Part shown: positions 40,059 to 48,847 of the stretch, piece by piece
Position numbering within the stretch: position 1 is the first letter of the stretch
Layout: every line of letters begins with the position of its first letter
Source: Umezawaea sp049997955
Lineage (GTDB): Bacteria; Actinomycetota; Actinomycetes; Mycobacteriales; Pseudonocardiaceae
Assembly (NCBI GenBank): GCA_049997955.1
Contig: JAEBDY010000007.1
Coordinates: 62,001 to 126,000 of the forward strand
Reading direction: 5' to 3'
DNA: 64,000 nt
Position numbers and translations under genes: made by a program
The notes under the pieces: model-generated
The model's input: only the letters and a program-made list of their open reading frames with translations
The model's database searches: none
Told to the model about the DNA's origin: nothing

Positions 40059-41383
40059 CCAGCATCGACGATCTCGGCACCGACCGCCTGCGCGACCACG
40101 TGGCCACCCAGCTCGAACGCTCCCGGGCGCGCAGCACGGCGCTGACGGACGCGGTCGACGAGCACGACCTGGTGCGGCAGCACTCGAAGCTGATGTCCCC
40201 GATGGTGTGGGACTTCGCGCACATCGGCAACCAGGAGGAGCTCTGGCTCGTGCGGGACGTCGGCGGCCGGGAACCGGTGCGCAGCGACATCGACGAGCTG
40301 TACGACGCGTTCAAGCACTCGCGCTCCTCCAGGCCCGAGCTGCCGCTGCTCACCCCGGCCGAGGCCCGGCGGTACGTCGGCGAGGTGCGGGACAAGGTGT
40401 TCGACGTGCTGGAGACCGCGAGGTTCGAGGGGCGCAAGCTGCTCGACGGCGGGTTCGCGTTCGGCATGGTCGTGCAGCACGAGCAGCAGCACGACGAGAC
40501 GATGCTGGCCACCCACCAGCTGCGCGTCGGAGCCCCGGTGCTGGACGCGCCGCCACCGCCGCCCGGTTCCCCGCTGCCCGCGGAGGAGGTCCTGGTGCCC
40601 GGCGGGCACTTCACCATGGGCACGTCGACCGAGGCGTGGGCGCTGGACAACGAACGGCCCGCGCACCAGGCGCGCACCGACCCGTTCTTCATCGACACCG
40701 CGCCGGTCACGAACGCCCGGTACGCCGAGTTCGTCGACTCGGGCGGCTACTCCGACGAGCGCTGGTGGAGCGAGGCGGGCTGGGCCCACGTCCAGCACGC
40801 GAAGCTCGTCGCCCCCCGGTTCTGGGAGCGCGTCGGCGCGCAGTGGCACCGCGACCGGTTCGGCGTCGTCGCGCCGGTCGTGCCGGACGAACCCGTGGTG
40901 CACGTGAGCTTCCACGAGGCCGAGGCGTACGCCCGGTGGGCGGGCAAGCGCCTGCCGACCGAGGTCGAGTGGGAGAAGGCGGCCCGCTTCGACCCGGCGA
41001 CCGGCCGGTCGCGCCGCTACCCGTGGGGGGACGGGGAACCGGGCGAGCGGCACGCGAACCTCGGCCAGCGGCACCTCCAGCCCGCGCCCGTCGGCGCGTA
41101 CCCGGCCGGCGCGTCGCCGTTGGGCATGCACCAGCTGATCGGCGACGTGTGGGAGTGGACCAGCTCGGACTTCCACGGCTACACCGGGTTCGAGGTGTTC
41201 CCGTACGCCGAGTACTCGCAGGTGTTCTTCGGCCCCGAGTACAAGGTGCTGCGCGGCGGCTCGTTCGGCACGGACCCGTCCGCGGTGCGCTCGACGTTCC
41301 GCAACTGGGACTACCCGATCCGGCGGCAGATCTTCGCCGGGTTCCGATGCGCGCGCGACGCGAAAGCGGCCGAGCTGAGCTGA
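40055..41383 (+). CDS. egtB: Ergothioneine sulfoxide synthase EgtB
   Basis: Seen: 442 residues from ATG 40055, overlapping the egtA stop (ATGA). N-terminal DinB-like part carries the non-heme iron ligands: His56 in FAHIGNQEELWL and His142/His146 in VQHEQQHDETM. The C-terminal formylglycine-generating-enzyme-like part has GGHFTMGTSTEAWALDNERP, LPTEVEWEKAARF, DVWEWTSS and a final GFRCAR. Reaction: O2-dependent joining of hercynine with gamma-glutamylcysteine to the sulfoxide. Context: central gene of egtABCD; the next gene starts 1 base after its stop. Confidence 0.96.
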   Translation: MTSIDDLGTDRLRDHVATQLERSRARSTALTDAVDEHDLVRQHSKLMSPMVWDFAHIGNQEELWLVRDVGGREPVRSDIDELYDAFKHSRSSRPELPLLTPAEARRYVGEVRDKVFDVLETARFEGRKLLDGGFAFGMVVQHEQQHDETMLATHQLRVGAPVLDAPPPPPGSPLPAEEVLVPGGHFTMGTSTEAWALDNERPAHQARTDPFFIDTAPVTNARYAEFVDSGGYSDERWWSEAGWAHVQHAKLVAPRFWERVGAQWHRDRFGVVAPVVPDEPVVHVSFHEAEAYARWAGKRLPTEVEWEKAARFDPATGRSRRYPWGDGEPGERHANLGQRHLQPAPVGAYPAGASPLGMHQLIGDVWEWTSSDFHGYTGFEVFPYAEYSQVFFGPEYKVLRGGSFGTDPSAVRSTFRNWDYPIRRQIFAGFRCARDAKAAELS

Positions 41384-41384
41384 C

Positions 41385-42158
41385 ATGTGCCGCCACCTGG
41401 GGTATCTGGGCACCGCCGTGCCCGTGGCAGAACTGGTCCACGACCCGCCGCACTCGCTGGTGCGCCAGTCGTACGCGCCCGCGGACATGCGGGGCGGGGG
41501 CACGGTCAACGTCGACGGGTTCGGCGTCGGCTGGTACCCCGCACCCGGCGCGCCCGCCGTCCGCTACCGGCGGACCGGGCCGATCTGGGCGGACGCCAAC
41601 CTGGCGGCCGTGGCGCGGGCCAGCACGTCCGGCGCCGTGCTGGCCGCCGTCCGGTCCGCCACGGTCGGCACGCCCGTCGTGGAGACGGCGTGCGCGCCGT
41701 TCACCGACGGGCGGTGGCTGTTCAGCCACAACGGCCGCGTCGCCGACTGGCCGGAGTCCGTCGCCGACCTCGCGAAGGCGCTGCCGGTGGCGGAACTGCT
41801 GACCCTCGACGCACCAACCGACGCGGCGCTGCTGTGGGCCCTGGTCCGCACGCGGCTCGCGGCAGGTGGTCACCCGACCGCCGTGCTGGCGGCCGTGGTG
41901 TCCGACGTGGCCGCGGCCGCACCCGGCTCGCGGCTCAACCTGCTGCTCACCGACGGAACCGTGCTCGTCGGCACGACGTGGACGCACGCGCTGTGGGTCC
42001 GCTCCACCCCCGACTCGGTCGCGCTCGCGTCCGAGCCGTGGGACGCCGACGAGCGCTGGCAGGAGATCCCCGACGGTTCCGTCGTCACGGTGAGCGCGCA
42101 CCCGTCCACAGTGGACATCCTCCCGATCGGCCCACGAGGCAGAACAGGAAACCCATGA
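41385..42158 (+). CDS. egtC: Gamma-glutamyl hercynylcysteine sulfoxide hydrolase EgtC
   Basis: Seen: 257 residues from ATG 41385, starting MCRHLGYLG so that Cys2 is the Ntn-hydrolase nucleophile after Met removal. Class II glutamine-amidotransferase motifs: NVDGFGVGWY, AAVRSATVGTPV, TDGRWLFSHNGRVADW. Reaction: removes the glutamyl group from the EgtB product. Context: between egtB (1-base gap) and egtD (4-base overlap), so one transcript. Confidence 0.95.
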   Translation: MCRHLGYLGTAVPVAELVHDPPHSLVRQSYAPADMRGGGTVNVDGFGVGWYPAPGAPAVRYRRTGPIWADANLAAVARASTSGAVLAAVRSATVGTPVVETACAPFTDGRWLFSHNGRVADWPESVADLAKALPVAELLTLDAPTDAALLWALVRTRLAAGGHPTAVLAAVVSDVAAAAPGSRLNLLLTDGTVLVGTTWTHALWVRSTPDSVALASEPWDADERWQEIPDGSVVTVSAHPSTVDILPIGPRGRTGNP

Positions 42159-43129
42159 CAGAGCCAGTGGTGGACGTGCACCTGACACCCGAGGACGCGG
42201 CTCGCGCGCTGCGCGCCGAGGCCAGGGCCGGACTGACGGCGACCCCCAAGTGGGTGTCGCCGAAGTGGTTCTACGACGCGGTCGGCAGCGAGCTGTTCGA
42301 GGACATCACCCGCCTGCCCGAGTACTACCCGACCAGGGCCGAACGGGAGATCCTCCTCGCCCGGTCCGCCGAGATCGCCGCGACGACCGGCGCGCACACG
42401 CTCGTGGAGCTGGGGTCCGGGTCGTCGGAGAAGACCCGGCTGCTCCTGGACGCGCTGCGCGACCACGGGACGCTCGAGGAGTTCGTGCCGCTCGACGTGT
42501 CGACGACGGCGCTCACCGAGGCGGCGGGCGCGATCCTCGCCGACTACCCCGGCCTGGCCGTGCACGGCGTGGTCGGCGACTTCACCGAACACCTCGCCGG
42601 GCTGCCCGGCTCCGAGCCCCGGCTGGTCGCGTTCCTGGGCGGCACGATCGGCAACCTGATCCCCGAGGAGCGGCGCAAGTTCTTCTCGGCGGTCCACGAC
42701 GTGCTGGACGAGGGGGAGTGGCTGCTGCTCGGCACGGACCTGGTGAAGGACCCGGAGGTGCTGGTCAGGGCGTACGACGACGCGCAGGGCGTGACGGCGG
42801 AGTTCAACCGCAACGTGCTGCGGGTGATCAACCGCGAGCTGGGCGGCGACCTGGACGTGGACGCGTTCGAGCACGTGGCGCTGTGGAACGCCGAGCGGGA
42901 GTGGATCGAGATGCGGTTGCGCGCCATCCGTCCGGTGCGCGCCCGGCTGGCTGAACTGGAGCTGGACGTCCGGTTCGCCGAAGGCGAGGAGCTGCGCACC
43001 GAGGTTTCGGCGAAGTTCCGCCCCGAAGGTGTGCGGTCCGAGCTGGAGGAGGCCGGTTTCGAGCTGCACCGGTGGTGGACGGACAGCCAGGGGAGGTTCG
43101 CTCTCTCGTTGGCGCGAGCAGTGGTCTGA
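42155..43129 (+). CDS. egtD: Histidine N-alpha-methyltransferase EgtD
   Basis: Seen: 324 residues from ATG 42155, overlapping the egtC stop. SAM-binding motif VELGSGSSEKTRLLL near 88-102; histidine-site features include PEYYPTRAE, FLGGTIGNL and TEFNRNVLRVI-like AEFNRNVLRVINRELGG; the C-terminal motif has FRPEGVRSELEEAGF. Reaction: three methyl transfers from SAM to histidine giving hercynine, the first step of ergothioneine synthesis. Context: last gene of egtABCD; a stacked hairpin follows at 43128. The beta-lyase egtE is not here. Confidence 0.96.
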   Translation: MTEPVVDVHLTPEDAARALRAEARAGLTATPKWVSPKWFYDAVGSELFEDITRLPEYYPTRAEREILLARSAEIAATTGAHTLVELGSGSSEKTRLLLDALRDHGTLEEFVPLDVSTTALTEAAGAILADYPGLAVHGVVGDFTEHLAGLPGSEPRLVAFLGGTIGNLIPEERRKFFSAVHDVLDEGEWLLLGTDLVKDPEVLVRAYDDAQGVTAEFNRNVLRVINRELGGDLDVDAFEHVALWNAEREWIEMRLRAIRPVRARLAELELDVRFAEGEELRTEVSAKFRPEGVRSELEEAGFELHRWWTDSQGRFALSLARAVV

Positions 43130-43192
43130 TCGGGGTAATCGGTCGCTGTGCGTGGTCCTTCGGGCCGGCACAGCGACCGAAACCCCCCGATC
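43128..43192 (+). terminator. Stacked terminator after egtD
   Basis: An inner stem CGGTCGCTGTGC (43140-43151) pairs with 43168-43179. An outer stem GATCGGGG (43128-43135) pairs with CCCCGATC (43185-43192). The outer arm overlaps the egtD stop codon. Confidence 0.75.
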
Positions 43193-43291
43193 TACGGGTG
43201 TTCCGACACCTGGACGAGTGGGATTCTCCGGCGGTTGCGTCGCGAGTCAGGCGAGGGGCGGCGCACGCGGAGACCAAGGAGCCCATCACCC

Positions 43292-44896
43292 GTGGCACTA
43301 CCAAACGCACGCAGAACGCTGGCATCGGCACTGGCCCTGGGGGTCGTGTGGTCCGGTCTGGCACTCGGCGGATCCGCCGCCGCGCAACCACTACCGCCCG
43401 CGGCGTCGACCGCGAAGCCCGCCGCGTGGGAGACCTGCGCGGCCGACGTGCTCGCCGAGATCCCGGCCGCCCAGCGCGACAAGGTCAGCTGCACCGCCTA
43501 CCCGGTGCCGCTCGACCACGCCAAGCCGCGCGGCGCGACCATCGGCATCCGGATGATGAAGCGCCCGGCCGACGACCAGGCGAACAAGATCGGCTCGCTG
43601 TTCATCAACCCCGGCGGCCCCGGTGGCGCGGGCCTCATCTACTCGGCGTACGGCAGCTCGTTCTTCCAGCCCGAGATCATGAAGCGCTTCGACCTCATCG
43701 GGTTCGACCCGCGCGGCGTCGGCCGCAGCGCCCCGCTGAAGTGCTTCACCACCAACGAGGAGGCCGACGAGGTCTTCGCGCGGATGTCGCCCGTCCCGGT
43801 CACCAGGACCGAGATCCGCGACACCATGGACGCCACCCGCGACTACACGAGGTCGTGCGGCGAGGTCGCCGGGCCGTTGCTGCGGCACATGTCCACCGAG
43901 GACGTCGCCCGCGACCTCGACCTGATGCGCCAGGGCGTCGGTGACCGGCAGCTGACCTTCGTGGGCTTCTCCTACGGCACGCTGCTCGGCGCGACCTACG
44001 CCAACATCTTCCCGAGCAAGTCCCGCGCGATCGTGCTCGACGGCAACGTCGACCCGAACCTGCGCACCCACAACGGAGCCCAGTACGACCGCGAACGCGC
44101 GCAGGGCTTCGAGATCGCGCTCGACGCGTTCCTCGAGCGCTGCGACACCGTCGGCGCCAAGTGCGCGTTCAGCGACGGCGACCCGCGCGCCAAGTTCGAC
44201 GCGCTCCGCGACCACCTGCGCACCAAGGCCGTGCCCCTGCCCGACGGCTCCACCGCCACCTACGCGGGCGTGATCGGCCGCGTCAGCAGCAACCTGTACT
44301 CGCCCGCCACCTTCACCGCGCTCGCCGCCTACCTCCAGACGGTCCACGACGCCGTCAACGGCGTCGCCACGCTGTCCTCGACCGCGGTCACCGAAGTGCC
44401 GCTGCTCGCGAACAACCGCGGCCTGGCCGACGTGCGCGTCCTCGGCGACACCCCCTACGAGTTCGACGACTCGTACTACGGCGTCAACTGCACCGACAAG
44501 CCGTTCGTGCGCGTGCCGGAGCTGTTCCCGCTCGTGGCCAAGCGGTGGGAGCGCGAATCGCCCACGTTCGGCCGCTCGCAGGCCGCGTCCGACCTGCTCA
44601 CCTGCGCGAGCTGGCCGGTCCGCCACCCCGACCGCTGGTCGGGCCCGTGGAACCGCAAGACCCCGAACCCGGTGCTCGTCGTGGGCAACTACTACGACCC
44701 CGCTACGCAGTACAGGTTCTCGCAGCGCATGGCCGAGCAGCTCGGCAACGCGCGGCTGATCAGCGTGGACGCGTTCGGCCACTGCATCCTCGGCGACAGC
44801 GCGGGCGCGGACGCGGTGGCGACCGACTACCTGGTCAACCTCAAGGCGCCCGCCAACGGGCAGGTGTTCCAACCGAACGCGCAGCCGTTCGCCTAG
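43292..44896 (+). CDS. Secreted S33-family peptidase/alpha-beta hydrolase
   Basis: Seen: 534 residues from GTG 43292 with AAGGAG upstream. A signal peptide (LASALALGVVWSGLALGG, cut near AAA) directs it out of the cell. Alpha/beta hydrolase elements: NPGGPGGAG near 107-114 (oxyanion region), FDPRGVGRS, nucleophile Ser227 in GFSYGT, Asp in GNYYDPAT, and His in FGHCILGDS. The C-terminal TAP-like domain is typical of tripeptidyl aminopeptidases of Streptomyces (Tap/SlpD-like). Known: such enzymes release tripeptides or esterified acids. Context: monocistronic, ended by a strong hairpin. Confidence 0.92.
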   Translation: MALPNARRTLASALALGVVWSGLALGGSAAAQPLPPAASTAKPAAWETCAADVLAEIPAAQRDKVSCTAYPVPLDHAKPRGATIGIRMMKRPADDQANKIGSLFINPGGPGGAGLIYSAYGSSFFQPEIMKRFDLIGFDPRGVGRSAPLKCFTTNEEADEVFARMSPVPVTRTEIRDTMDATRDYTRSCGEVAGPLLRHMSTEDVARDLDLMRQGVGDRQLTFVGFSYGTLLGATYANIFPSKSRAIVLDGNVDPNLRTHNGAQYDRERAQGFEIALDAFLERCDTVGAKCAFSDGDPRAKFDALRDHLRTKAVPLPDGSTATYAGVIGRVSSNLYSPATFTALAAYLQTVHDAVNGVATLSSTAVTEVPLLANNRGLADVRVLGDTPYEFDDSYYGVNCTDKPFVRVPELFPLVAKRWERESPTFGRSQAASDLLTCASWPVRHPDRWSGPWNRKTPNPVLVVGNYYDPATQYRFSQRMAEQLGNARLISVDAFGHCILGDSAGADAVATDYLVNLKAPANGQVFQPNAQPFA

Positions 44897-44897
44897 C

Positions 44898-44935
44898 GCG
44901 GTGACCACCACCCCTCGTCGGGTGGTGGTCACCGC
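44898..44935. terminator. 16-bp bidirectional terminator
   Basis: GCGGTGACCACCACCC and its exact complement at 44920-44935 pair over the loop CTCGTC, 2 bases after the peptidase stop and 40 bases from the stop of the convergent CoA-transferase gene. Confidence 0.85.
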
Positions 44936-44975
44936 ACCGGCGGGGCACCCGGTCCGGCACGGGACGTCCGTCCAC

Positions 44976-46295
44976 TCAGTTCCAGCGCGGAGCGTCCGCA
45001 CCCCACGAAGACGGTGGTCCCACCCAGTCCACGGGCCCGCCGGCGTAGTGGACCGGTGACAAGGCGTGGCGCAGCGACCCGTACGGCGAGGGGAACTCGG
45101 CCACCCACGGGTCCGGGTCGTGCGCCGGGCCCTCCTCCGGGACAGGGCGGACGTCGTTCAGCAGCCACGACGCCGTGCCCGCGAGGGAGAACCGCACGTG
45201 CCGTCCGCCGCCGTCGGTCAGCGCGCGCAGCACCGCGGCGGCGAGCAGGTAGCCGGTGCCGTGGTCCAGCGCCTGCGCGGGCAGCGCGCCGGGACGGTCG
45301 CCGCCCTCGATCGCGGCGATCCCGCACGCGGCCTGCACGAGGCTGTCGAACCCGCGCCGCCGCGCCCACGGACCGGTCCAGCCCCACGCGCACAGCTGGG
45401 CGACCACCAGGCCGGGCCGTCGTTCCCGCAGCGCGTCGGGGGACAGGCCGAACCGGTCGAGCGCGCCGGGCCGGTAGCCGGTGACCACGACGTCGGCCTC
45501 CGCGAGGAGGTCGTCGAAGGCGCGCCGGTCGTCGGCGCCGGTCAGGTCCAGCAGGGTGGAACGCTTGCCCAGCCCCGAATCGGCGTGGGTGTCCGCGGAC
45601 TCCGGCAGGGCGGGGGAGTCGACGCGCAGCACGTCCGCGCCCAGCAGGGCGAGCGTGCGGGTCGCGACCGGGCCCGCGATCACCCTGGTCAGGTCCAGCA
45701 CCCGCACACCCTCGGCGGGCAGCGCGGACCTCGGCAGCACGCGGCCCCCGCCGTCGAAGTCGCGGGTCTCGACCAGCGGGTGCGTGGCCGTGGTGGGCTT
45801 CGACGCCACGGCCACCGCCAGCCCACCGGCGGCGTAGACGGTCTCCTGGACCTCCTCGGCGGAACGCTCCGCCAGCGCGGCGGCCAGGTCGCCGTCGTCG
45901 TGGACCCCCAGCGCGGCCAGCAGCCGGGCCCGGTGGTGCGGGTAGTTGGCGTGCGTGCGCACCCACCCGTCGGCCGTGGGCCAGAACCCGGACAGCGGCG
46001 CGAACACCGTCGGAGCGCGGCCGTCGATCCGCAGGTGCCGCTCGCTGACGAACGCCGTGCCCACCGCGGCCTCACCGACCCGCACCGAGGGCACCGAGCA
46101 GCCGTTGCGCCGCGCCAGCAGTTCGGCGGCGGCCAGCGAGCACGCGCCGACGGTCGCCCGCGCCATCTCGCGCACGGGCAGCCGCGACGGCAGCACCCCG
46201 CTCGCGGGCGCGTACGACACGCCGCCGACCAGTTCGGGCGGGCCGCCGAGCGCGGCCCACGCGCTCGCGGTCGCCGCGTCGTTCCCCTGGGACAT
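44976..46295 (-). CDS. CaiB/BaiF-type CoA transferase
   Basis: Seen: 439 residues from ATG 46295 with AGGATG upstream; longer upstream frames are shadows. Family III CoA-transferase core in the second half: GVRVLDLTRVIAGPVATRTL ALLGADVLRVDSP, then LGKRSTLLDLTGADD, ADVVVTGYRPGALDRFGLSP and RPGLVVAQLCAWGWTGPWA. The usual catalytic Asp of the family (in the GLNRGKRSV-like loop environment) is not obvious by eye. Reaction: CoA transfer between acyl-CoAs and acids; substrate unknown. Context: monocistronic; divergent from a DUF1345 gene across 67 bases. Confidence 0.85.
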   Translation of the reverse strand: MSQGNDAATASAWAALGGPPELVGGVSYAPASGVLPSRLPVREMARATVGACSLAAAELLARRNGCSVPSVRVGEAAVGTAFVSERHLRIDGRAPTVFAPLSGFWPTADGWVRTHANYPHHRARLLAALGVHDDGDLAAALAERSAEEVQETVYAAGGLAVAVASKPTTATHPLVETRDFDGGGRVLPRSALPAEGVRVLDLTRVIAGPVATRTLALLGADVLRVDSPALPESADTHADSGLGKRSTLLDLTGADDRRAFDDLLAEADVVVTGYRPGALDRFGLSPDALRERRPGLVVAQLCAWGWTGPWARRRGFDSLVQAACGIAAIEGGDRPGALPAQALDHGTGYLLAAAVLRALTDGGGRHVRFSLAGTASWLLNDVRPVPEEGPAHDPDPWVAEFPSPYGSLRHALSPVHYAGGPVDWVGPPSSWGADAPRWN

Positions 46296-46362
46296 GCCGT
46301 CATCCTGCCGTGGTCGGGTGTTCAGCCGGTGGTCTACGCCACCCGCGGGTATACCTGCCGGT

Positions 46363-47019
46363 GTGGCCGACCTCCCCCGAGCCGGACTGGGCGACGTGCC
46401 CGGCGCGCTCGCCCGCACGCACCTGCTGGTCGCCCTCGTCGTCGGAGCGGCGGCGGGCGCGCTGGTCGCCGTCGTCGGCGCGTCGTGGCCGTTCGCGCTC
46501 CCGATCGGCTGGATGGTCGCCGGGGTCGTGCACCTGGCCTGGATGTGGGCCGCGATCTGGCGGATGGACGCGCCGACGACCGCGCGGCACGCCGTGCGCG
46601 AGGACCCCGGCCGGGCGGTGACGGACGTGCTGATCCTGGCCTCCGCGGTCGCCAGCCTCGCGGCCGTCGCGCTGCTGCTCACCTCGTCCGGCCGGAACCC
46701 CGACGTGCGGGCCGCGCTGAGCGTCGGCAGCGTCGCCGTGGCGTGGGCGCTGGTGCACACGACGTTCGCCACCCGCTACGCCCGCCTCTACTACGCGGGG
46801 CCCGACGGCGGCATCGACTTCAACTCCGACGAGCCGCCCGCCTACACCGACTTCGCCTACCTCGCGTTCACCATCGGGATGACGTTCCAGGTGTCGGACA
46901 CGGCCATCCGCGCCAAGGCGATCCGGGCCACCGCGCTGCGCCACGGCCTGCTGTCGTTCCTGTTCGGGACGGTCGTGATCGCGACGACGATCAACCTCCT
47001 GGCAGGCCTGGGACGATAG
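46363..47019 (+). CDS. DUF1345 integral membrane protein
   Basis: Seen: 218 residues from GTG 46363 (Shine-Dalgarno weak). About five hydrophobic segments: LLVALVVGAAAGALVAVVGA, LPIGWMVAGVVHLAWMWAAI, TDVLILASAVASLAAVALLL, and the C-terminal LLSFLFGTVVIATTINLLAG. The family landmark YTDFAYLAFTIGMTFQVSDT precedes the last helix. Known: DUF1345 is a widespread membrane family with no assigned activity. Context: followed by an MFS exporter gene across a small hairpin. Confidence 0.82.
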   Translation: MADLPRAGLGDVPGALARTHLLVALVVGAAAGALVAVVGASWPFALPIGWMVAGVVHLAWMWAAIWRMDAPTTARHAVREDPGRAVTDVLILASAVASLAAVALLLTSSGRNPDVRAALSVGSVAVAWALVHTTFATRYARLYYAGPDGGIDFNSDEPPAYTDFAYLAFTIGMTFQVSDTAIRAKAIRATALRHGLLSFLFGTVVIATTINLLAGLGR

Positions 47020-47020
47020 G

Positions 47021-47038
47021 GCGTCTGTGAGCAGACGC
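47021..47038 (+). terminator. Short hairpin after the DUF1345 gene
   Basis: GCGTCTG and CAGACGC pair over TGAG, immediately after the stop at 47019. No U-tract; TAGAAT at 47065 may be the -10 of the next gene. Confidence 0.5.
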
Positions 47039-47109
47039 ACGGCTGAGCAGGGAAAAGCTGCCGGTAGAATCGGTTCAGCACGCAATCGAGTCGTCGTCAG
47101 GAGCCCTGC

Positions 47110-48312
47110 GTGACCACGACCCTGGAACCGACCGCCACCCGCCGGGCCACCGGGCCCGCGCTCTTCGCCCTCGCGCTCGGCGGGTTCGGCATCGGCACCA
47201 CCGAGTTCGCCACGATGGGTCTGCTGCCGCAGATCGCGACCACGTTCGACATCTCCATCCCCACCGCCGGGCACTCGATCAGCCTCTACGCGCTCGGCGT
47301 CGTCGTCGGAGCCCCGCTGATCGCCGGACTGGCCGCGAAGCTGCCGCGCAAGGGCCTGCTGATCGTGTTGATGCTCGCCGTGGCGCTGGGCAACGGCCTG
47401 TCGTCCATCGCCTCGAACGCCACCCTGCTGATGATCTCCCGCTTCGTCGCGGGCCTGCCGCACGGCGCGTTCTTCGGCATCGCCGCCGTCGTCGCCTCCG
47501 CGCTCGTGGCACCGGAGCGGCGGGGCACCGCCGTCGCCCGCGTCATGGTCGGCCTGACCGTCGCGAACCTCATCGGCGTCCCCTTCGCGACCGCCGCGGG
47601 CCAGCAGATCGGCTGGCGCAGCGCCTACGCCGCGGTCGCCGTCGTCTCGGTCGTCACCGCACTGGCGCTGGCCAAGTGGGTGCCGCGCATCCCCGCCGCC
47701 CACGACGCCAGCGTCGGCGCCGAACTCCGCGCGTTCCGCCGCCCGCAGGTGTGGTTCGCCCTGCTCACCGGCACGGTCGGCTTCGGCGGCATGTTCGCCG
47801 TCTACTCCTACATCTCGCCGACGACCACCGAGGTCACCGGCCTGGGCGCGAGCGCCGTCCCGTGGGTCCTGGCCGTGTTCGGCCTCGGCATGACCGCGGG
47901 CGCGTGGCTGGGCGGCCGGTTCCTGGACCGCTCCGTCATGGGCACGGTCTTCGGCACCCTCATCGCCACCACGGTCGAGCTGGCCCTGTTCGGGCTGCTG
48001 GCCACCATCCCCGTGGCGTTGTTCCTGCTGCTGTTCCTGATCGGCTTCACGACCACCGTCATGGCCTCGGCACTCCAGATGCGCCTCATGGACGCCTCCC
48101 CGGACGCCCCGTCCCTGGCGTCCTCGTCCAACCACTCGGCCCTCAACATGGCCAACGGCGCGGGCGCGTGGCTCGGCGGCCTGGCCATCGCCGCCGGCTG
48201 GGGCTACGTCTCCACCGCCTGGGTGGGCGTGGCCCTCAGCCTCGCGGGCCTCGCCATCGCCGCCCTGTCCGTCGTGGTCGAACGCCGTGCGAAAACTGTC
48301 GTACCCGTTTGA
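47110..48312 (+). CDS. MFS transporter, DHA1/AraJ-like
   Basis: Seen: 400 residues from GTG 47110 with AGGAG upstream. Twelve hydrophobic segments. The sequence LALGGFGIGTTEFATMGLLP in TM1 is the signature of the AraJ/YdhP/chloramphenicol-resistance-like DHA1 group; GAPLIAGLAAKLPRKGLLIV is motif A and SRFVAGLPHGAFFGIAAVVA is TM4. Known: proton-driven efflux of sugars or drugs. Context: 12 bases before a SnoaL-like gene, so likely co-transcribed. Substrate unknown. Confidence 0.9.
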   Translation: MTTTLEPTATRRATGPALFALALGGFGIGTTEFATMGLLPQIATTFDISIPTAGHSISLYALGVVVGAPLIAGLAAKLPRKGLLIVLMLAVALGNGLSSIASNATLLMISRFVAGLPHGAFFGIAAVVASALVAPERRGTAVARVMVGLTVANLIGVPFATAAGQQIGWRSAYAAVAVVSVVTALALAKWVPRIPAAHDASVGAELRAFRRPQVWFALLTGTVGFGGMFAVYSYISPTTTEVTGLGASAVPWVLAVFGLGMTAGAWLGGRFLDRSVMGTVFGTLIATTVELALFGLLATIPVALFLLLFLIGFTTTVMASALQMRLMDASPDAPSLASSSNHSALNMANGAGAWLGGLAIAAGWGYVSTAWVGVALSLAGLAIAALSVVVERRAKTVVPV

Positions 48313-48324
48313 CATGCTCGGCAC

Positions 48325-48678
48325 ATGCAGAACGATCAAGCACGCGCCACCACACCGGAAGACCTCGGCCGCTTCTTCGTCGAACGCGCCAACGCGGGCG
48401 ACGTGGACGGCCTGGTAGCCCTCTACGAACCCCGCGCCGTCCTGGCCCTGCCCGACGGCAGGCGTGCCACCGGAGCCGAGGAGATCCGCGAGATCTACAC
48501 GATGCTGCTGGAGGACCGCCCGCGGTTCGTGGCGGGTGAACAACGCGCGGCCCTGCACAACGGCAACCTCGCGCTCACGTCGACCAGGCGTGGCCGGGGT
48601 GCGACGGCCGAGGTCGCCCGCAGGCAGCCGGACGGCACGTGGCTCTGGCTGCTGGACGAACCCAACGTCCTCGGGTGA
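48325..48678 (+). CDS. NTF2/SnoaL-like small protein
   Basis: Seen: 117 residues from ATG 48325. The cone-shaped NTF2-like pattern: DLGRFFVERANAGDVDGLVA LYEPRAVLALPDG, ATGAEEIREIYTMLL, then short beta-strands ending TWLWLLDEPNVL. Known: the fold is used by ketosteroid isomerases, SnoaL cyclases and many binding proteins; no catalytic set can be assigned by eye. Context: directly after the MFS gene, probably same transcript. Confidence 0.82.
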   Translation: MQNDQARATTPEDLGRFFVERANAGDVDGLVALYEPRAVLALPDGRRATGAEEIREIYTMLLEDRPRFVAGEQRAALHNGNLALTSTRRGRGATAEVARRQPDGTWLWLLDEPNVLG

Positions 48679-48720
48679 CCTGCCGGGCACGGCGATTCCT
48701 GGCCCCGCACCTGCTTGAGG

Positions 48721-48757
48721 GGCCACTCGGGTGAAGAATCCACGGCCACTCGGGTGA
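48721..48757. repeat. 14-bp direct repeat between SnoaL-like and coiled-coil genes
   Basis: GGCCACTCGGGTGA occurs at 48721-48734 and again at 48744-48757, 23 bases apart start to start (about two helical turns). It lies 91-127 bases before the coiled-coil gene start. A possible tandem operator. Confidence 0.45.
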
Positions 48758-48847
48758 CGGCGTTCGTCCTGGCTAACACGCGGCGTCGGACCCGGCGATG
48801 ACCGGATCGGACGAAGTGGTGCCGCGGACGAGCTGAGGACGTGGGCG

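Noticed and set aside
41385..43129. A 580-codon frame beginning 2 bases after egtC and ending at the egtD stop
   Set aside because: It is simply the egtD frame left open upstream into egtC; the true egtD start is ATG 42155 with its ATGA overlap.
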